Positions 23,355-35,095 of a DNA stretch of 64,000 nt are shown here, piece after piece. A program made the position numbers and the translations under genes. Source of the stretch: Sambucus nigra (Eukaryota > Streptophyta > Magnoliopsida > Dipsacales > Adoxaceae). The notes under the pieces were generated by a model that was given only the letters and a program-made list of their open reading frames with translations, was not told the DNA's origin and searched no databases. Numbering within the stretch: position 1 is the stretch's first letter; each line of letters opens with the position of its first letter. The stretch covers positions 368,053,868 through 368,117,867 of the forward strand of contig OX422207.1 of the NCBI GenBank assembly GCA_949130495.1, written 5' to 3'.

Positions 23355-24715
23355 TTAAAGATCTCTCTCTATTTGGGACACATGGGATTCATGTTCACTC
23401 TTTTCCCGGCCTACGACGATTAGCTGCTCACTCAAAGTAACCTTCACCTTCTCGAGTTGACTCACCGAGTTTTCAAATCCACTTAAAACTTCTATATCTC
23501 TATCTAAATATAACACCTTAAGACCTAACTCCTTATTCAACTTCTTATTATTTAACGTCTCGGCATACAAATCTGTAAACGCTTTTTGGAGTTCACTCTC
23601 ATCCTCACTTCCAACCTCGTTCTCACACTCATTAGAAATACACAAATCGTCATCGGGGGTCTCATGTAGACAAATATCCTCATCATAATGGGATAAACTA
23701 GGTGTGCTCATGTGACTTTTCAAAAAGTCAACACACGTGGCATGTGATGACTCATCCCTAGAATCTTTCACATCCTTGTCACTATCGCTAAGAGAGGCTA
23801 GCATGGCAATTTTCTTGACCTTTATCTTAAGCAAAGTGGGACATTTAAACACTTTGTGCCCTCTTTCCTCACACTCAAAAAATCGCTCATCTTCCTCTTT
23901 CTCTTTATCATCCCTTTATTTTTCTCTCATTTCTTTTTATTTATCTTAAAAATATTTTTAATGGAAAATTTAAGAAACTTTTTGAAATTTTTAGTAAGCA
24001 TGGCCACATCATTAAAATCAAATTCACCCTCAAACTCGGGGTCACAAACTTTTTTTTACTTCTCTCTCTAGGACAAGTCCTCTCCCTTTTAGACTAGGCC
24101 TTAAGTGCTATCTCTCTATCCATAGGCTTGACAATGTCAGGAAAAATTTCAATTTCATACGTCTGGAGGTTTCCTACTAGTTCTTATAACTTAAGATTTC
24201 TCTAATTTCATAAGGAATTCAACACAATGACTTTAGGGATGAAACGTTGAGGCAATGATCAGAAAATATTTTTAACTACTCGTGCATCAGGAATACGTTC
24301 ACCAGGATTAAAACTAGTATTGAAAATATCAGATAAATGAGCATAAAACTCATCAAAACATTTAGATTCAAGCATGGTTATTGTTTCAAATTTAGTAGTT
24401 AAATTTTTCAATTTAGATTCTTTCACTGCATTTGTGACTTCATGGATAAGTTGAAGAACATTCCATGATTCCGTTGATGTGGTAAACATATGATGCGTAG
24501 AAACTCATTGGGTGTGATGGCTCCAAAAATTTCACTTAGCCCACGATAATTATATATGCTCCATTTAAATTCATCCTCGTTCATGTGTGAGACCGGTTTA
24601 AGATTTGTCACATTATTAACAGTGACAATGGGAGGAGTCCACCCTCTTTCACAAATAACACAAAAATGATCATCAATACCTTCAATGAATATTTCTTGCG
24701 GGATTTTCAATAGGC
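23355..24715 (-). pseudogene. gag: gag of element E (Sirevirus-type Copia Gag)
   Basis: Structural protein of a Copia element. Order on the minus strand: a start near 24,710 (MKIPQEIFIEGID); a Copia gag core (ESWNVLQLIHEVTN ... KLKNLTTKFETI ... FDEFYAHLSDIFNTSF, about 24,260-24,490); a Lys/Glu-rich stretch; one zinc-knuckle remnant (FFECEERGHKVFKC, near 23,835-23,880, first Cys apparently lost); then an acidic, partly coiled-coil C-terminus with heptad-like spacing (open for 165 codons, 23,355-23,852). The knuckle followed by an acidic coiled tail is typical of Sirevirus Gag. At least one frameshift near 24,480 and several stops break it. Confidence 0.8.
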
Positions 24716-24862
24716 GTAATTAGTGCCATCAAAGTTATACGTTCGATTATATAAGTTATCCATCGAATAAATTGCGAAATTTTTCAAAATCAAATTTTAA
24801 AAAAAAGTCAATATCACAAAAATTTTATGAAAAGAGGATTACTCAATAAATTAGAGTAACCC

Positions 24863-24874
24863 GCTCTGATACCA
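24863..24874 (-). other. Primer-binding site of element E (tRNA-iMet)
   Basis: Minus strand TGGTATCAGAGC, three bases after the LTR end at 24,878; exact match to the initiator-tRNA-Met complement. Confidence 0.93.
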
Positions 24875-25491
24875 ATTTGAGACTGCTGCGATATCGATTA
24901 TCAATTTAATTGGCAAATTTCCAAACTTTAAACTTATTTAACTAGATGTCAATTTTTAATCAAAATTGATTAAACCCTAAAACATCGAACTATGTGAATA
25001 AATTAATCATGCCATCAAAAAACAATCACAAATTGTTGGACACACTAATTTTAAATCCCTCCCAAGGGAAAAAACTTTATTTCTATAAATGTTTGAAAAT
25101 CGCAACGTACAACACATTTACAGAAATTTTCAATGAATCTACCGTAGCAAACTCACATAGGCCGCAACCTCAAAACTAGAAATGGGATCCCTCAAGAACC
25201 CATAAGAACAAAAACTATATCCCCGTCGTGGAACACCCTTGAGTCTTCCCAAATGATTGCAATCATCAGCAAGCAACTCCCTCAAGAGATACCAATCTAG
25301 AAATATATATGGCACTCCACGAGAACAAACTTCAATAAGAAGTGATTTGGGTTCCATAAAAGATTCACAAAAGAAATGGGATGTTTTGGTGTGAATAAAA
25401 CACATAAAAATCCCAAAGAGTGAAGATTAAAAGTTCTATAAAATTGTAGTTTTCGTGTATCAAAAGTGTTAATGAAAAAGGTCATCAAATC

Positions 25492-25504
25492 AGGTATTTA
25501 TAGC
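25492..25504 (-). promoter_or_regulatory. TATA box of element E 5' LTR
   Basis: Minus strand GCTATAAATACCT, a good plant TATA box, about 27 bp downstream of the last palindrome unit. The aligned site in the 3' LTR is mutated (TCTAAATACC). Confidence 0.7.
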
Positions 25505-25530
25505 TGAATAAAAATTTTAAGGAGGCGTAA

Positions 25531-25769
25531 GTCGTTCGAACGACTTCAAACGACATCTTCAAGTCGTTTGAACGACATCTCATGTCGTTATAAGGGACCT
25601 TACAAATCACAGTTAAAAACACAAAGCAATATGGGTTTGTTTAAAGTAAACAAGAAATGACCCTTTGAACGACCCTTCAAACGATATTGCATGTTGTTAA
25701 AAGCGATTGTTTGAACGACTTCTCAATGTCATTTGAATAACATTGCTATGTAGTTTGGACGATAGAAGT
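25531..25769. repeat. Palindrome array upstream of E TATA box
   Basis: Includes the perfect 14-bp palindrome GTCGTTCGAACGAC at 25,531-25,544 and about six variants over 240 bp. Position in U3 suggests binding sites or hairpins of the promoter. Confidence 0.85.
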
Positions 25770-26071
25770 GACAAAAATTATTTGTGAAATGCTCGCCTAC
25801 AGGTCTTGAAAAATTATTTTCACTTATAAAAAATGCCTTATTTGTTGTAAAAATTGCTTCGAAAAGCATCCCAATACAAATGTAAAGCAATTACGAAACT
25901 TAAACACAATCTATATGAAATTGTACCTCATGTCGTGCAAATGTTGAAGATACTTGAAATTTGGATCCGTCTACAAGAATGTATGAACTTGAGATTCCCT
26001 CGACAGTTGTAATGGTATAAGACATATTTTATGTAAACTACGAACAATGGAAATTATGTCCTTACATATTG

Positions 26072-27445
26072 AGGAGAGTGATTCCACTAAGAAAATCATG
26101 TCCTTAGGGTCTATTCCGATCGTTCATAGTTTCACAAATGTGTTTTAGGATATTCTGAGGTTGATACCTAGTTAAGTGATAGATTTTGTTATTGATTTAA
26201 CACCTGTTATTAGGTCTATCATGAGGGAACTGTACCATATGGAACCACTAAAAGTTAGGGCTTTATACAGAGGAGTAAATCACTGTGGGGAGATCCTATG
26301 ATATTTAGGAAGAATAAGGATGGATTTGTTTATTTTTGTGTGGATTATTTAGAGGAGAACAAAGTCAAAATTCATAACAAATATTTGTTGTTGCATATTC
26401 ATGATTTGTTCGACTAGTTGAGAGTTGCCTTGTACTTTTAAAGGATAAACATGAGATCAAGTTATCACCAGTTGCACATATGAGAGGAGGATGTACTGAA
26501 GACTATTTTTCTTATCTGATATGGATGATATGAATTCATGGCTATTTCGTTTGAGTTAACTAATGCATTAATAATATTCATAGACATGATGAATGGGGAT
26601 GGTTTTACAGACCTTATGACATCACTAATTGTATGCAAAATTCTCAAACTGTGGATTTTGGTTAGGAGAAGTTTAGTTTTTAGGATACATTGTGTTAAAG
26701 ACTAGAATATTAATGGACCCTAGTACGATATTTGTGGTATTAGAGTTGGGATAACCCGTTATACCAATTGAGGTGTGAAGTTTTCTCAGACTAATAGGGT
26801 ACTACCAATAGTTTGTTTAGGGTTTCAACAAGATTTCACAGACACTGACCCAATCGACCAAAAAGGGAGTGCCATTTTTTTAGGATACTCACTGTGAGTG
26901 AGATTTTGTGGAGTTGAAGGAAAAGCTCACTTATGCACCAATACTTGCATTACCCCATTATGGGATTAACTATCTAGAGTAAAGTGATGCATCTTTGCAG
27001 GGTCTTTAAGGTGTAGTGGTTCAAGGAGACATACTATAAGCTTATGACTCAACTAGGCTAATTCCTCATGAGGGGAATTACACTAATAACAATTTGGAGT
27101 TATTCACAATTTTTTTCTTGGGCATCTAGAGCCATTAATTGTTTGGAGAGAGGTCCACATTTTTCACCAACCATAAGAGTCTTCAGTATTCATTTACTCA
27201 GTAGGAGTTGAATACGTGACAATGCCAATGGATAGAATTAATGAAGGACTACCAGTTTAGTATTCAATATCATCCCGGCAAAACGAATATGGTGGACGAT
27301 GTTTTAGTCCTAGATCGAAAGTGACTTTATCATCTATCTATAAGTAGTGGGGTTTTCTTAGGACGATCGATGAGTTGGCCTACGCTTTTATGGATATCTT
27401 AAAAGTGAATACAAATATCATTATTCGAGGAGTGAAGGACCAAAC
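26072..27445 (+). pseudogene. pol: RT and RNase H remnant of element D
   Basis: Continuation of D after E. RT start (IDFVIDLTPVI, MEPLKVRALYR) and KNKDGFVYFCVDY-like residues are visible but riddled with stops, and no intact catalytic FIDD motif can be read. RNase H is clearer: FTNHKSLQYSFTQ, then KDYQFSIQYHPGKTNMV near 27,180-27,300. F inserted after this, at 27,446. The conserved order identifies it despite many stops. Confidence 0.8.
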
Positions 27446-28563
27446 TGTAATACCCCGTATTTTTACGACTTTTAATTTTGGAAATTTATTAAATTCAATT
27501 AGAGATATTAATTTAATATTAATCCAGAAATCATTTAAATATTTACTAGCATGATGAGAGTTAGTAATTATTGGAATTTCGTTGGAAATTACTTTATGGG
27601 TAAATTAAGATGTGTAATTAAATTTAGTAAAATTATCACGAGAATCTAAATTGATAATTTTGGAAACTTATCGGGACGCGCCTGTGTCGTGTCGGGATTG
27701 TATTAAACTATTAAAAGTGAATAAATTATAAGTCACCCGTATGGTCATTTTGAGTACATCAATGTGTCCGGAAGGGTCGAAATAGTCAAAATAATGTACC
27801 CTGGAGTTTAGTTTGGGTCTCGGGGAAATTTTAGGCCTAATTAACATCCCGGGAGGGCATTTTAGACATTTTGTATTTTTGGGCATGGAAACCCACGAAT
27901 TTTCTAAGGTTATATCAGATGGTAGGAGTTGTCTTCTAGGGTTAGAATAACCAAAAACCAAAGATGGTCATTGGAGTGGAAGAAAAGAAGCTTTCCAAGG
28001 AGTTCTAGGCCAAGAACTCCACCGTTTGCACCGCCGTCGCCGCCAAATTGTAGATCGCGCAACGAGGATCACAACCACACCAATATTTTCCACAAATATA
28101 AGCCAAATATTTCCAGGCAAGTATCTATCTTGCTCTATTTTAGTTAATGCTTCAATGATATTAGTCTATGATTGATTAGAACTAGTTTTTCTGAAAAGAA
28201 AGAATATTCTAGAGACTCGAATTTGCATGATGTATAGGTATAAGACGTGTTCTGGAAATCTAATTCATATGTAGAGGTTAAATCACGAAATTGCATTGAG
28301 TTAGGAGTAGAAAATCTGGGAAAAGAATGGGAAGAACTAAGTTAAAGAAAATATTAGGGTTCTTGATATTTTTATGGATTTTAACCCTTTTTAATTCGTT
28401 ATACTAGATGAAAACTCGCATGTCTTACGTAGAATATTCAATACTTGGGAATATAACACTTGTAGTATCATTTGTTGGAAGTTTTGAAATCAAATATGAT
28501 TATTTGGATGATTTTGGAGTAGGATTCTCGTAACTCGTATTTCTGCAGTTTTGCCATAACTGC

Positions 28564-28632
28564 TTGATCATTCGATCGATCGACCCAAGAGCATCGATCG
28601 ATCGAGCCCCTGCCATCGATCGATCGACCCCT
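28564..28632. repeat. Palindrome cluster (F 5' LTR)
   Basis: Three TCGATCGATCGA-type units about 450-515 nt past the predicted donor. Confidence 0.9.
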
Positions 28633-29112
28633 CCTGGAAAACTCACATTCCTTTTTTTAAATAGGTTGTTCCAACTTAAATGAAAATAAATCCTTGGACA
28701 TTATTGTTAGAATATTTTGGGATATAAAGAAGACCAGTAGGACTTTATAAAAATGGAACCTTTAATGTAAGACGAGATTAACATTTAACGGAGGTGTTTT
28801 ATACTTAAGGCATAATGGGAACGTGTGTATAAAGGGTGAGGCTCGTAAGGGAGTTACGTCATAAAATAAAAGAGTACCTACTGAAATTACACTTGGGGAG
28901 ATAGGACTTCACGAGTGTTACAAAGTAAGTTTGGAATTATCCCATAGATAAGAATAAAAGAGACTAAACATTATACGGGATAATTTAGTAATGTGCAATA
29001 AGAATAAATATCATAAGTATGGGTCGTTGGTATACCTAAATTTGAAATGGGAATGGTAGTATACAAATATGACTGTGTTTGTACATATACTATATACGTG
29101 TAAAAATCATGC

Positions 29113-29308
29113 CCGCGCTACTTGCTATCACTGAGGTTACTGTGCCGGGACAGTCTTATCTCGATGGGACCTTTATGGGGGATATTAACTTGTACCCTAG
29201 AATATAGGCACCCTTAGTACAGGCTATCGGATAGATATTCAGACGGTCCTAAGAAATGTGAGGGTATGTGCTGACCTCTTAGTGACTTGGAACTATGCTT
29301 CGCCTCAA
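29113..29308 (+). other. Conserved LTR block, F 5' LTR copy
   Basis: F copy of the ~200-bp block shared with A and I; a second F copy is at about 47,459-47,655. Confidence 0.6.
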
Positions 29309-29882
29309 TTTGTATGTGTTTTGTGTTAATACAGTTCGATAGTGATTCCGAACTAGTATTTCCCTTAGTACGAGTGATACGGGGACTGGATAGCAAAGTA
29401 TACCAACACCATAAATTTATGTGGGGTGCCGATAGTGTATATATATATATATTATGAGTGATCGTTCTATATATATAGAGAGAGGGAATTTAAATTGGGA
29501 AACTTACTACTGTGATTAAAAGTAGTTGAGTAATGAATAAATATTCCGATATTTAAAAGTGTGTAAAATGGTTGAGGCAACACTGAGAAATTTTATAATA
29601 CAATGAGATTTATGTGAAAACTTTGCCATTAGAAATTAAGTATCTTAGCACTAGTAATTGTCGTCATGAAACCTTATGAGCATTTTAAGAAAAGCTAAAA
29701 TGTTAGGATAAATAATGCGGTAGGTGTGCACATTAGAAGAGGGGTGAGAATTTCTCAAGAGAGAGCCACATACTAATATGATTGTTGCATTAGCCAGTAA
29801 GCATTTTAAATACTTGCTAAACAAATTTTTAAACTGTTTTATAATCGGGCTCTGACCCGTTTCCTTTTTATCTCATCTCTAT

Positions 29883-29884
<2 letters not shown>

Positions 29885-29956
<72 letters not shown>
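29885..29956. repeat. (TA)n microsatellite, about 72 bp
   Basis: Directly precedes the predicted acceptor TTACAG. The 3' LTR copy has only about 27 bp of AT there. Confidence 0.97.
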
Positions 29957-29957
<1 letters not shown>

Positions 29958-30488
29958 CAGGTGCCCAGCCACAAGGGTGTCATGCATAGGATCCTTTGGA
30001 AGGAACGTGCTACAGCTTAGGTGGGAGTTGCTTAGACGACCTCATTATTGATTCCACTTCTAGTTCTATTTTATCCAGTTGGGAATGTGTCACCCTTTTT
30101 CCATTATTTAGTTGGTTTTATCAGAGATTGTGATTCGTTTATTTCCAATATTTATACATTGGGATTGTTACTGTCAGGATATTTTCCTTTGAAGTTTTAA
30201 AGTTGTAATTCATTAGTTGAATGCTTAAATTGCTTGGATTATATTTTCCAGTCTACTTGTTGTGTGATTCTTAAACTATGGATTATGAAAGGTTTTCAAT
30301 GTTGGTTTTAAACTAAATTTGGAGTTGATGTCTAAAAAAATGGTTTTGTCACTTAGCTTAATTATTTAGGGTGTTGAATATGAAAAGTTATTTTGCGACA
30401 GTGATGCTAAGAATGAACTAACTGTTCACCTTGGTTATAATTTAATAAAGGACTGATCACTCGGTATTTAATTAGGCGTGGTGCCACA

Positions 30489-30505
30489 GGTGGTATTAGA
30501 GCATC
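30489..30505 (+). other. Primer-binding site of element F (tRNA-iMet)
   Basis: GGTGGTATTAGAGCATC follows the LTR end; one C-to-T difference from the initiator-tRNA-Met complement. Confidence 0.92.
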
Positions 30506-30673
30506 AGGTTCTAGTGTCCTTTAGGATCTGTACGTCTTATTTCGCTTTCAGCTTAACGTTATTGCTATAGAGCCCTATTTTTAGGATTGTTGTATTCTTG
30601 CTCTTACGCTTACGTCTTCAGTTATTTAAGATTTGATAATAACTATAGAGTAATAAATTTCCTTACATTTCAG

Positions 30674-31935
30674 ATGCCTCCGAGACGCGCACGCAAGGAC
30701 AGATGTGCCCAGGCCGAGCAACCAGCAGCTCCGATTTAGGGAGAGATGAACGCAACAGAGGTAGCCGCTATCATTGCTCAGGCAGTAAATGCCACGTTGG
30801 CAGTAGTGCAACAGGCTCCACCCCAGGTTCAGTAAGTGGCACCAGTACCGGCACAACTTCCTTCTTCATGGGAGCGAGTTAGGGATGCCTTCCAAAAGGC
30901 GCATCCCCCAGAGTTTGCAGGTAGTTCGGATATTATTGTAGCGAACCAATGGAAGAAGGATATCCAGAGGCATCTGCGCATGTACGAGTGCACTAACATG
31001 CAGAAATAGTTGTTGTCCTCCTTCAAGCTAGTGGGGGCCACTTTACAGTGGTGGGAATTCACAACCACCTTGGAGGAGAGGGACATCATCACTATTTAGT
31101 CATTTTGGGGGCAGTTTGACCGCAAATACTTTCCATCCGCAGTACAGACTGAGATGATGTGGAAGTTACTGAATCTGAAATAGGAGAATACGACCGTATC
31201 TGAGTACGAGGAGGAGTTCACTAGAATTCTCACTATAGTGACAGATGAGGCACCTACTGAGGGAAAGAAGATACTATTATTTGTGGACGGGTTGACCTGG
31301 AGGATCCGTCAATACCTCTTAGGCAATCTATCAGTGAATACCTACACGGATGTACTCAATGCTACTTTGTTACACTGCCCGGATCACCGCTTCTATTTCA
31401 GGGAAGTAAGCGAGCAGGAGAGTCTAACCAGTAGGGCTGGGCAGGGGGTAGCGGTACTAGTGGAGCACCGACATCCTAGGAGTAGACTCGTCAGTATGAG
31501 CAGAGTTCCCATAAGCGGAATCCTGTCAAGCGGTTCCAATCAGGTGACTCCAGGAAGGGATTTGGGGGATTTAGGCAGGGACAGTCTAATTAGCAGGACC
31601 AACATCGTCAGCCGCAGGGTCAGCAACAGGGCCAATGGCGGGGAGGTAACGACCAGCAGGGCCGTAATGAGAAGGGACAGAGGGGAGGAAATTTCAGGGG
31701 TCAATGCTTCGGGTGTGGTAAAAATGGTCATAGGCACCATGATTATCCAGAGGGATATAAGGCCCCACAGCAGCAGGGTGCCCGTAATGAGCCACATAGG
31801 ACACTTTTTCTGGACGTCCTCCCAGCACCAGCTCAGGCACCAGCCCTACCAGCCATTCCAGCAGCTCCAGTACAGCAGGGGCAGTTACAGTACGGATGTG
31901 TCTATAACATCCACCAGGCAGCAGCTCCTCAGGTA
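30674..31935 (+). pseudogene. gag: gag of element F
   Basis: Starts MPPRRARKDRCAQ at the ATG of 30,674. N-terminal helix (EVAAIIAQAVNATLAVVQQ), capsid (WERVRDAFQKAHPPEF, QWKKDIQRHLRMYE, SSFKLVGATLQWWE, FDRKYFPSAVQ), Gln/Gly-rich linker, one zinc knuckle near 31,700-31,745 (CFGCGKNGHRHHDY, last Cys changed to Tyr). Stops occur in the first 30 codons, after VQ, after MQK and elsewhere. A 1-bp deletion near 31,399 shifts the frame, so the long open frame at 31,238-32,044 is only partly in the gag frame. Confidence 0.92.
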
Positions 31936-33243
31936 CCACCCACGATTGAGGGTACGTTTCCTATCCATGGTACTATGTGTCGGGTTTTATTTGATACTGG
32001 GGAGACACACTAATTTATTGCTACTCATTTTGCGAAGGCCTTAGGCTTATTAGCCACAGCAGAGAGCATTGTGACATGTGTAGACTCACCACTGGGAAAT
32101 GGATCGTTAATTTTCTTTATATGTCGAGGTGTGGGAGTAGAGATTGGTAGCTTAATCTTACCAGCAGACATGTTAGTCTTAGATATGCATAAGCACAACG
32201 TTATTTTTGGCATGGATTGGCTCGCAGCATACAGAGCCATGATAGTTTGTTTTGAAGGGAGTATTGTCTTTGCCATTCCGGGGCAGGAGATGTTTGTAGT
32301 GGAGATGCCTCTCCCAGAGGGAGGCTCTATTGCTCATTTGCATTACATAGAGGAGGATAGCTCTAAGGAGATCGTGATTCCCTTATACTCGATCCCAGTT
32401 GTTCATGAGTATTCTGATGTATTTCTGGAGATACCAAGCCTACCCCCAGTCGAGAGATAGATTTTATCATAGATTTATTACCGGATACTCGACCGATAGC
32501 GGTCCATATCGTATGGCTCCGGCGGAAATGCGAGAGTTACGAGATCAGATAGAGCAACTCTTAGGTCAGGTCTTCATTCGTAGGAGCACCTCACCTTGGG
32601 GTGCTCCAGTTTTGTTTGTAAAGAAGCGAGATGGTTCACTTAGGCTATGCGTGGACTACCGGGAGCTGAACAAGGTCATGATACGGAATAAATATCCGTT
32701 GCCTCGAATCGATCATCTGTTCGACTAGCCAAGGGGAGCAACTTTCTTTTCGAAGATAGATTTGAGGTCAGGATACCATCAGCTACGAATTAGGGAGCAG
32801 GATGTTTTGAAGACTGCTTTTCGGACGAGATATGGGTCCTATGAGTTCAGAGTGATGCCATTTGGACTCATAAATGCTCTAGCCGTATTCATGGACTTGA
32901 TGAACCGAGTGTTCAGACAGTTATTGGATCAGTTTGTCATCGTCTTCATAGATGACATCCTGATATATTCACACACTGAGGAAGAGCATGATGAGCACTT
33001 GAGGCAGGTTCTTCAGACTCTACGAGAGCATCAGCTGTATGCTGAGTACGAGAAGTGCGGATTCTGGTTACGGGAAGTGCAGTTCTGGGGACATGCTGTT
33101 TCTGAACTAGGGATAGCGGTTGACCCGAGTAAAGTGTCAGCGGTGAGGGAGTGGGGATAGCCCACGACACCGACAGAAGTGCATTGTTTCTTGGGGTTAG
33201 CCGAGTACTACAGAAGATTAATCCGAGGGTTCTCCAAGATAGA
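31936..33243 (+). pseudogene. pol: Protease and first part of RT of element F (before I)
   Basis: The protease active site reads VLFDTGETH followed by a stop; the DTG triad is kept, but Ala after it is Glu. The second motif (DMHKHNVIFGMDWLAAYRA) is intact. A frameshift near 32,450 precedes RT. RT shows [44 protein letters not shown] and catalytic FIDDILIYS (about 32,945-32,972), open at 32,762-33,160, then a Trp-type stop after VREWG. The gene is cut at 33,243 by I, in the YYRRLIRGFSKI linker, and resumes at 43,706. Confidence 0.94.
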
Positions 33244-34361
33244 TGTAATACCCCGTATTTTTATGCTATATTAATTTGGGGATTTATTAAAATTAATATG
33301 AGTTAATTATTTAATAAAAATTTGGAAATTAATTATGTTATAATTATTAACGTGATGAGAGTTAGTAATTATGGGAAATTTGTTGAATATTACTAAAGAG
33401 CAAAGTAATATATAATATTGGTTATATTGAATGTGACGAGAGAAGAAAATGACAATTTTGGAAATTTGAGTTGGGACGCGCCCGTGTCGCGTCGGGACTA
33501 ATTATTGATAAATAACAGTGAATATTTTTTAAGTCGTTCGTATGGTCATTTTGAGTGCACCAACGCGTTCGGAAGGGTCGAGATAGTCAGAAAAGTGTAC
33601 CCGGGGGTTTAGTTTGGGTCTCGGGGCATTTTTAGGCCTAAGTGGTACCCCAGGAGGGCATTTTGGACATTTCACATTTATGGGTAATTAAACCCACGAA
33701 AATTAGAAACCTATATTAGCCATTTAGGTTAGTCAATTAGGTTTAGAAAACTCAAACACAAGTGACGGCCATAGGAGAGGGAAGAAGAAAGCTTCCAAGG
33801 CAATCCAAGGCCACAAAAGTCATCCGTTTGCAGCTCCGCCACCACCAACGCGTAGATCGCGAGATGAGGAACGCAACCACACCAAAATCAGCCGTAAACC
33901 AGACTTCTAAAAAATCCCAGGCAAGTGTTTATCTTGCTTATTTCATTGGTGCAATTTCCATATTAGTTTAGGAATGATTAGGGATGAAATATATGGAAGA
34001 AAACCCAAATTGTGATAGGAATTTGCATGTAGTAAAGACTTAAACCTTATTCTGTAAGTCTTTTGTGATGTAGAAGAATAATCCAAGAAATTTTGGTGTA
34101 AATAAGAAAGAAATTCTGGGATAAAACATATTTGAATCATGATTTAGAGATTTTTAGGGTTCTTGAGTTTTAAATGAATTTCGGTATATTAATCCATGTT
34201 TAGTGACGTAAATTGACATGCTTTACGTAGAATGTGTATCATATCATGTTAGGATGTTAGTGGTAGAATTTTTGAGACGTTTGGGATCAGAAAATATGGA
34301 TTTGTACGAAGATATATAGTATAACCCGTAACTACAATTCTGCAGAAATCAAAATACCAGC

Positions 34362-34431
34362 TTGATCGATCGATCGAGCCAGAGCATCGATCGATCGAGC
34401 CCCAAACTTCGATCGATCGACCCCTCCTGGC
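34362..34431. repeat. Palindrome cluster (I 5' LTR)
   Basis: Three TCGATCGATCGA units, about 440-510 nt past the predicted donor. Confidence 0.9.
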
Positions 34432-34900
34432 AAACTCCTATTTCCCTTATTAAATGAGTTAAATTTAATTTATCATGAAATAATTCTTGGGCATCCTTAA
34501 TAGAATGTTCTGGGAGATAGGGGAGACCAGTATGTTATACGAATAAATTTTGGAGATACTTAATGTGGACCAAGAATTACATTTTGGGATAATTACTTAT
34601 AATTTGATTAAATTATGTATTGAAGGGTAAGGTGCGTAAGAGAGTTACGTTGGAACATAATAAGGACACTTACTGAATTTTACACTTGGGAGGATAGAGT
34701 CCATGCATGTTACGTATTCAGATGATAAAATCCTTCGAGTTAAGGTTAGAAACGAACTCTTATACGTAATACTAATAATGTGAAAATAATGGATAAATGT
34801 TGTAATTATGGGTGATGAGAGGAACCTATATTAATATATTAAAAGTGGTATATTTATATGATTGCGTATGCATATATTATATACATGTGAAAACCATGCC

Positions 34901-35095
34901 CGCGCTACTTGCTATCCCTAAGGTTTTTGCGCTGGGACAGTCTTATCTCGATGGGACCTTTATGGGGGATATTGACTTGTACCCTAGAAGATAGACATCC
35001 TTGGTACAGGCTATCGAATCGATAGTTCAGACGGTCCTAAGAGGCGTGGGTTATGTACAGACCTCTTAGAGACTTGGAATCTACGCTTCGCCTCA
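34901..35095 (+). other. Conserved LTR block, I 5' LTR copy
   Basis: I copy of the ~200-bp block; about 90 percent alike to A by hand alignment. The second I copy is at 42,318-42,513. Confidence 0.6.

Larger units (their letters stand above)
19980..26066 (-). mobile_element. Element E: gag-only Copia element, Sirevirus-like (TR-GAG type)
   Basis: Minus-strand element with LTRs at 19980-21143 (3') and 24878-26066 (5'). Perfect 5-bp target duplication TATTG (19975-19979 and 26067-26071), tRNA-iMet PBS and a PPT (minus strand TAGGGGAAGATT beside 21143). The body is 3.7 kb. About 1.4 kb is a broken gag of Sirevirus type (Copia gag, one knuckle, acidic and coiled-coil tail). The rest shows no protease, integrase, RT or RNase H. 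LTR divergence is clearly higher than in A, I and F. Confidence 0.9.
24878..26066 (-). repeat. 5' LTR of element E (1,189 bp)
   Basis: Minus-strand LTR from TGTAAGGACATAATT at 26,066 to ...CAGTCTCA at 24,878. It carries a TATA box and a palindrome array just upstream of it. Confidence 0.93.
28117..29960 (+). other. Predicted GC-AG intron in F 5' LTR
   Basis: Donor TTCCAG|GCAAGTATCT, acceptor TATATTACAG|GTGCCCAGCC; 1,844 nt. In the 3' LTR copy the donor is damaged (CCATGCAGTATT at about 46,454) while the acceptor remains at 48,272. Confidence 0.4.
27446..30488 (+). repeat. 5' LTR of element F (3,043 bp)
   Basis: Starts TGTAATACCCCGTATT and ends GGCGTGGTGCCACA. Contains a TATA-like GTTATATCAG at about 27,909-27,918, predicted donor at 28,116/28,117, palindromes at 28,564-28,632, conserved block at 29,113-29,308, a long (TA)n tract and the acceptor at 29,960. 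Confidence 0.96.

Noticed and set aside
23355..23852. 165-codon acidic coiled-coil frame considered as a host gene
   Set aside because: It follows a CCHC-like knuckle and Copia gag core in the same element and between its LTRs, so it is the gag C-terminus of E.
33762..33971. Short basic Arg/His-rich frame in the first predicted LTR exon of A, F, G and I
   Set aside because: No ATG (only GTG or TTG starts), and the frame does not keep the same phase at the predicted splice site between A and I; not supportable as a protein.
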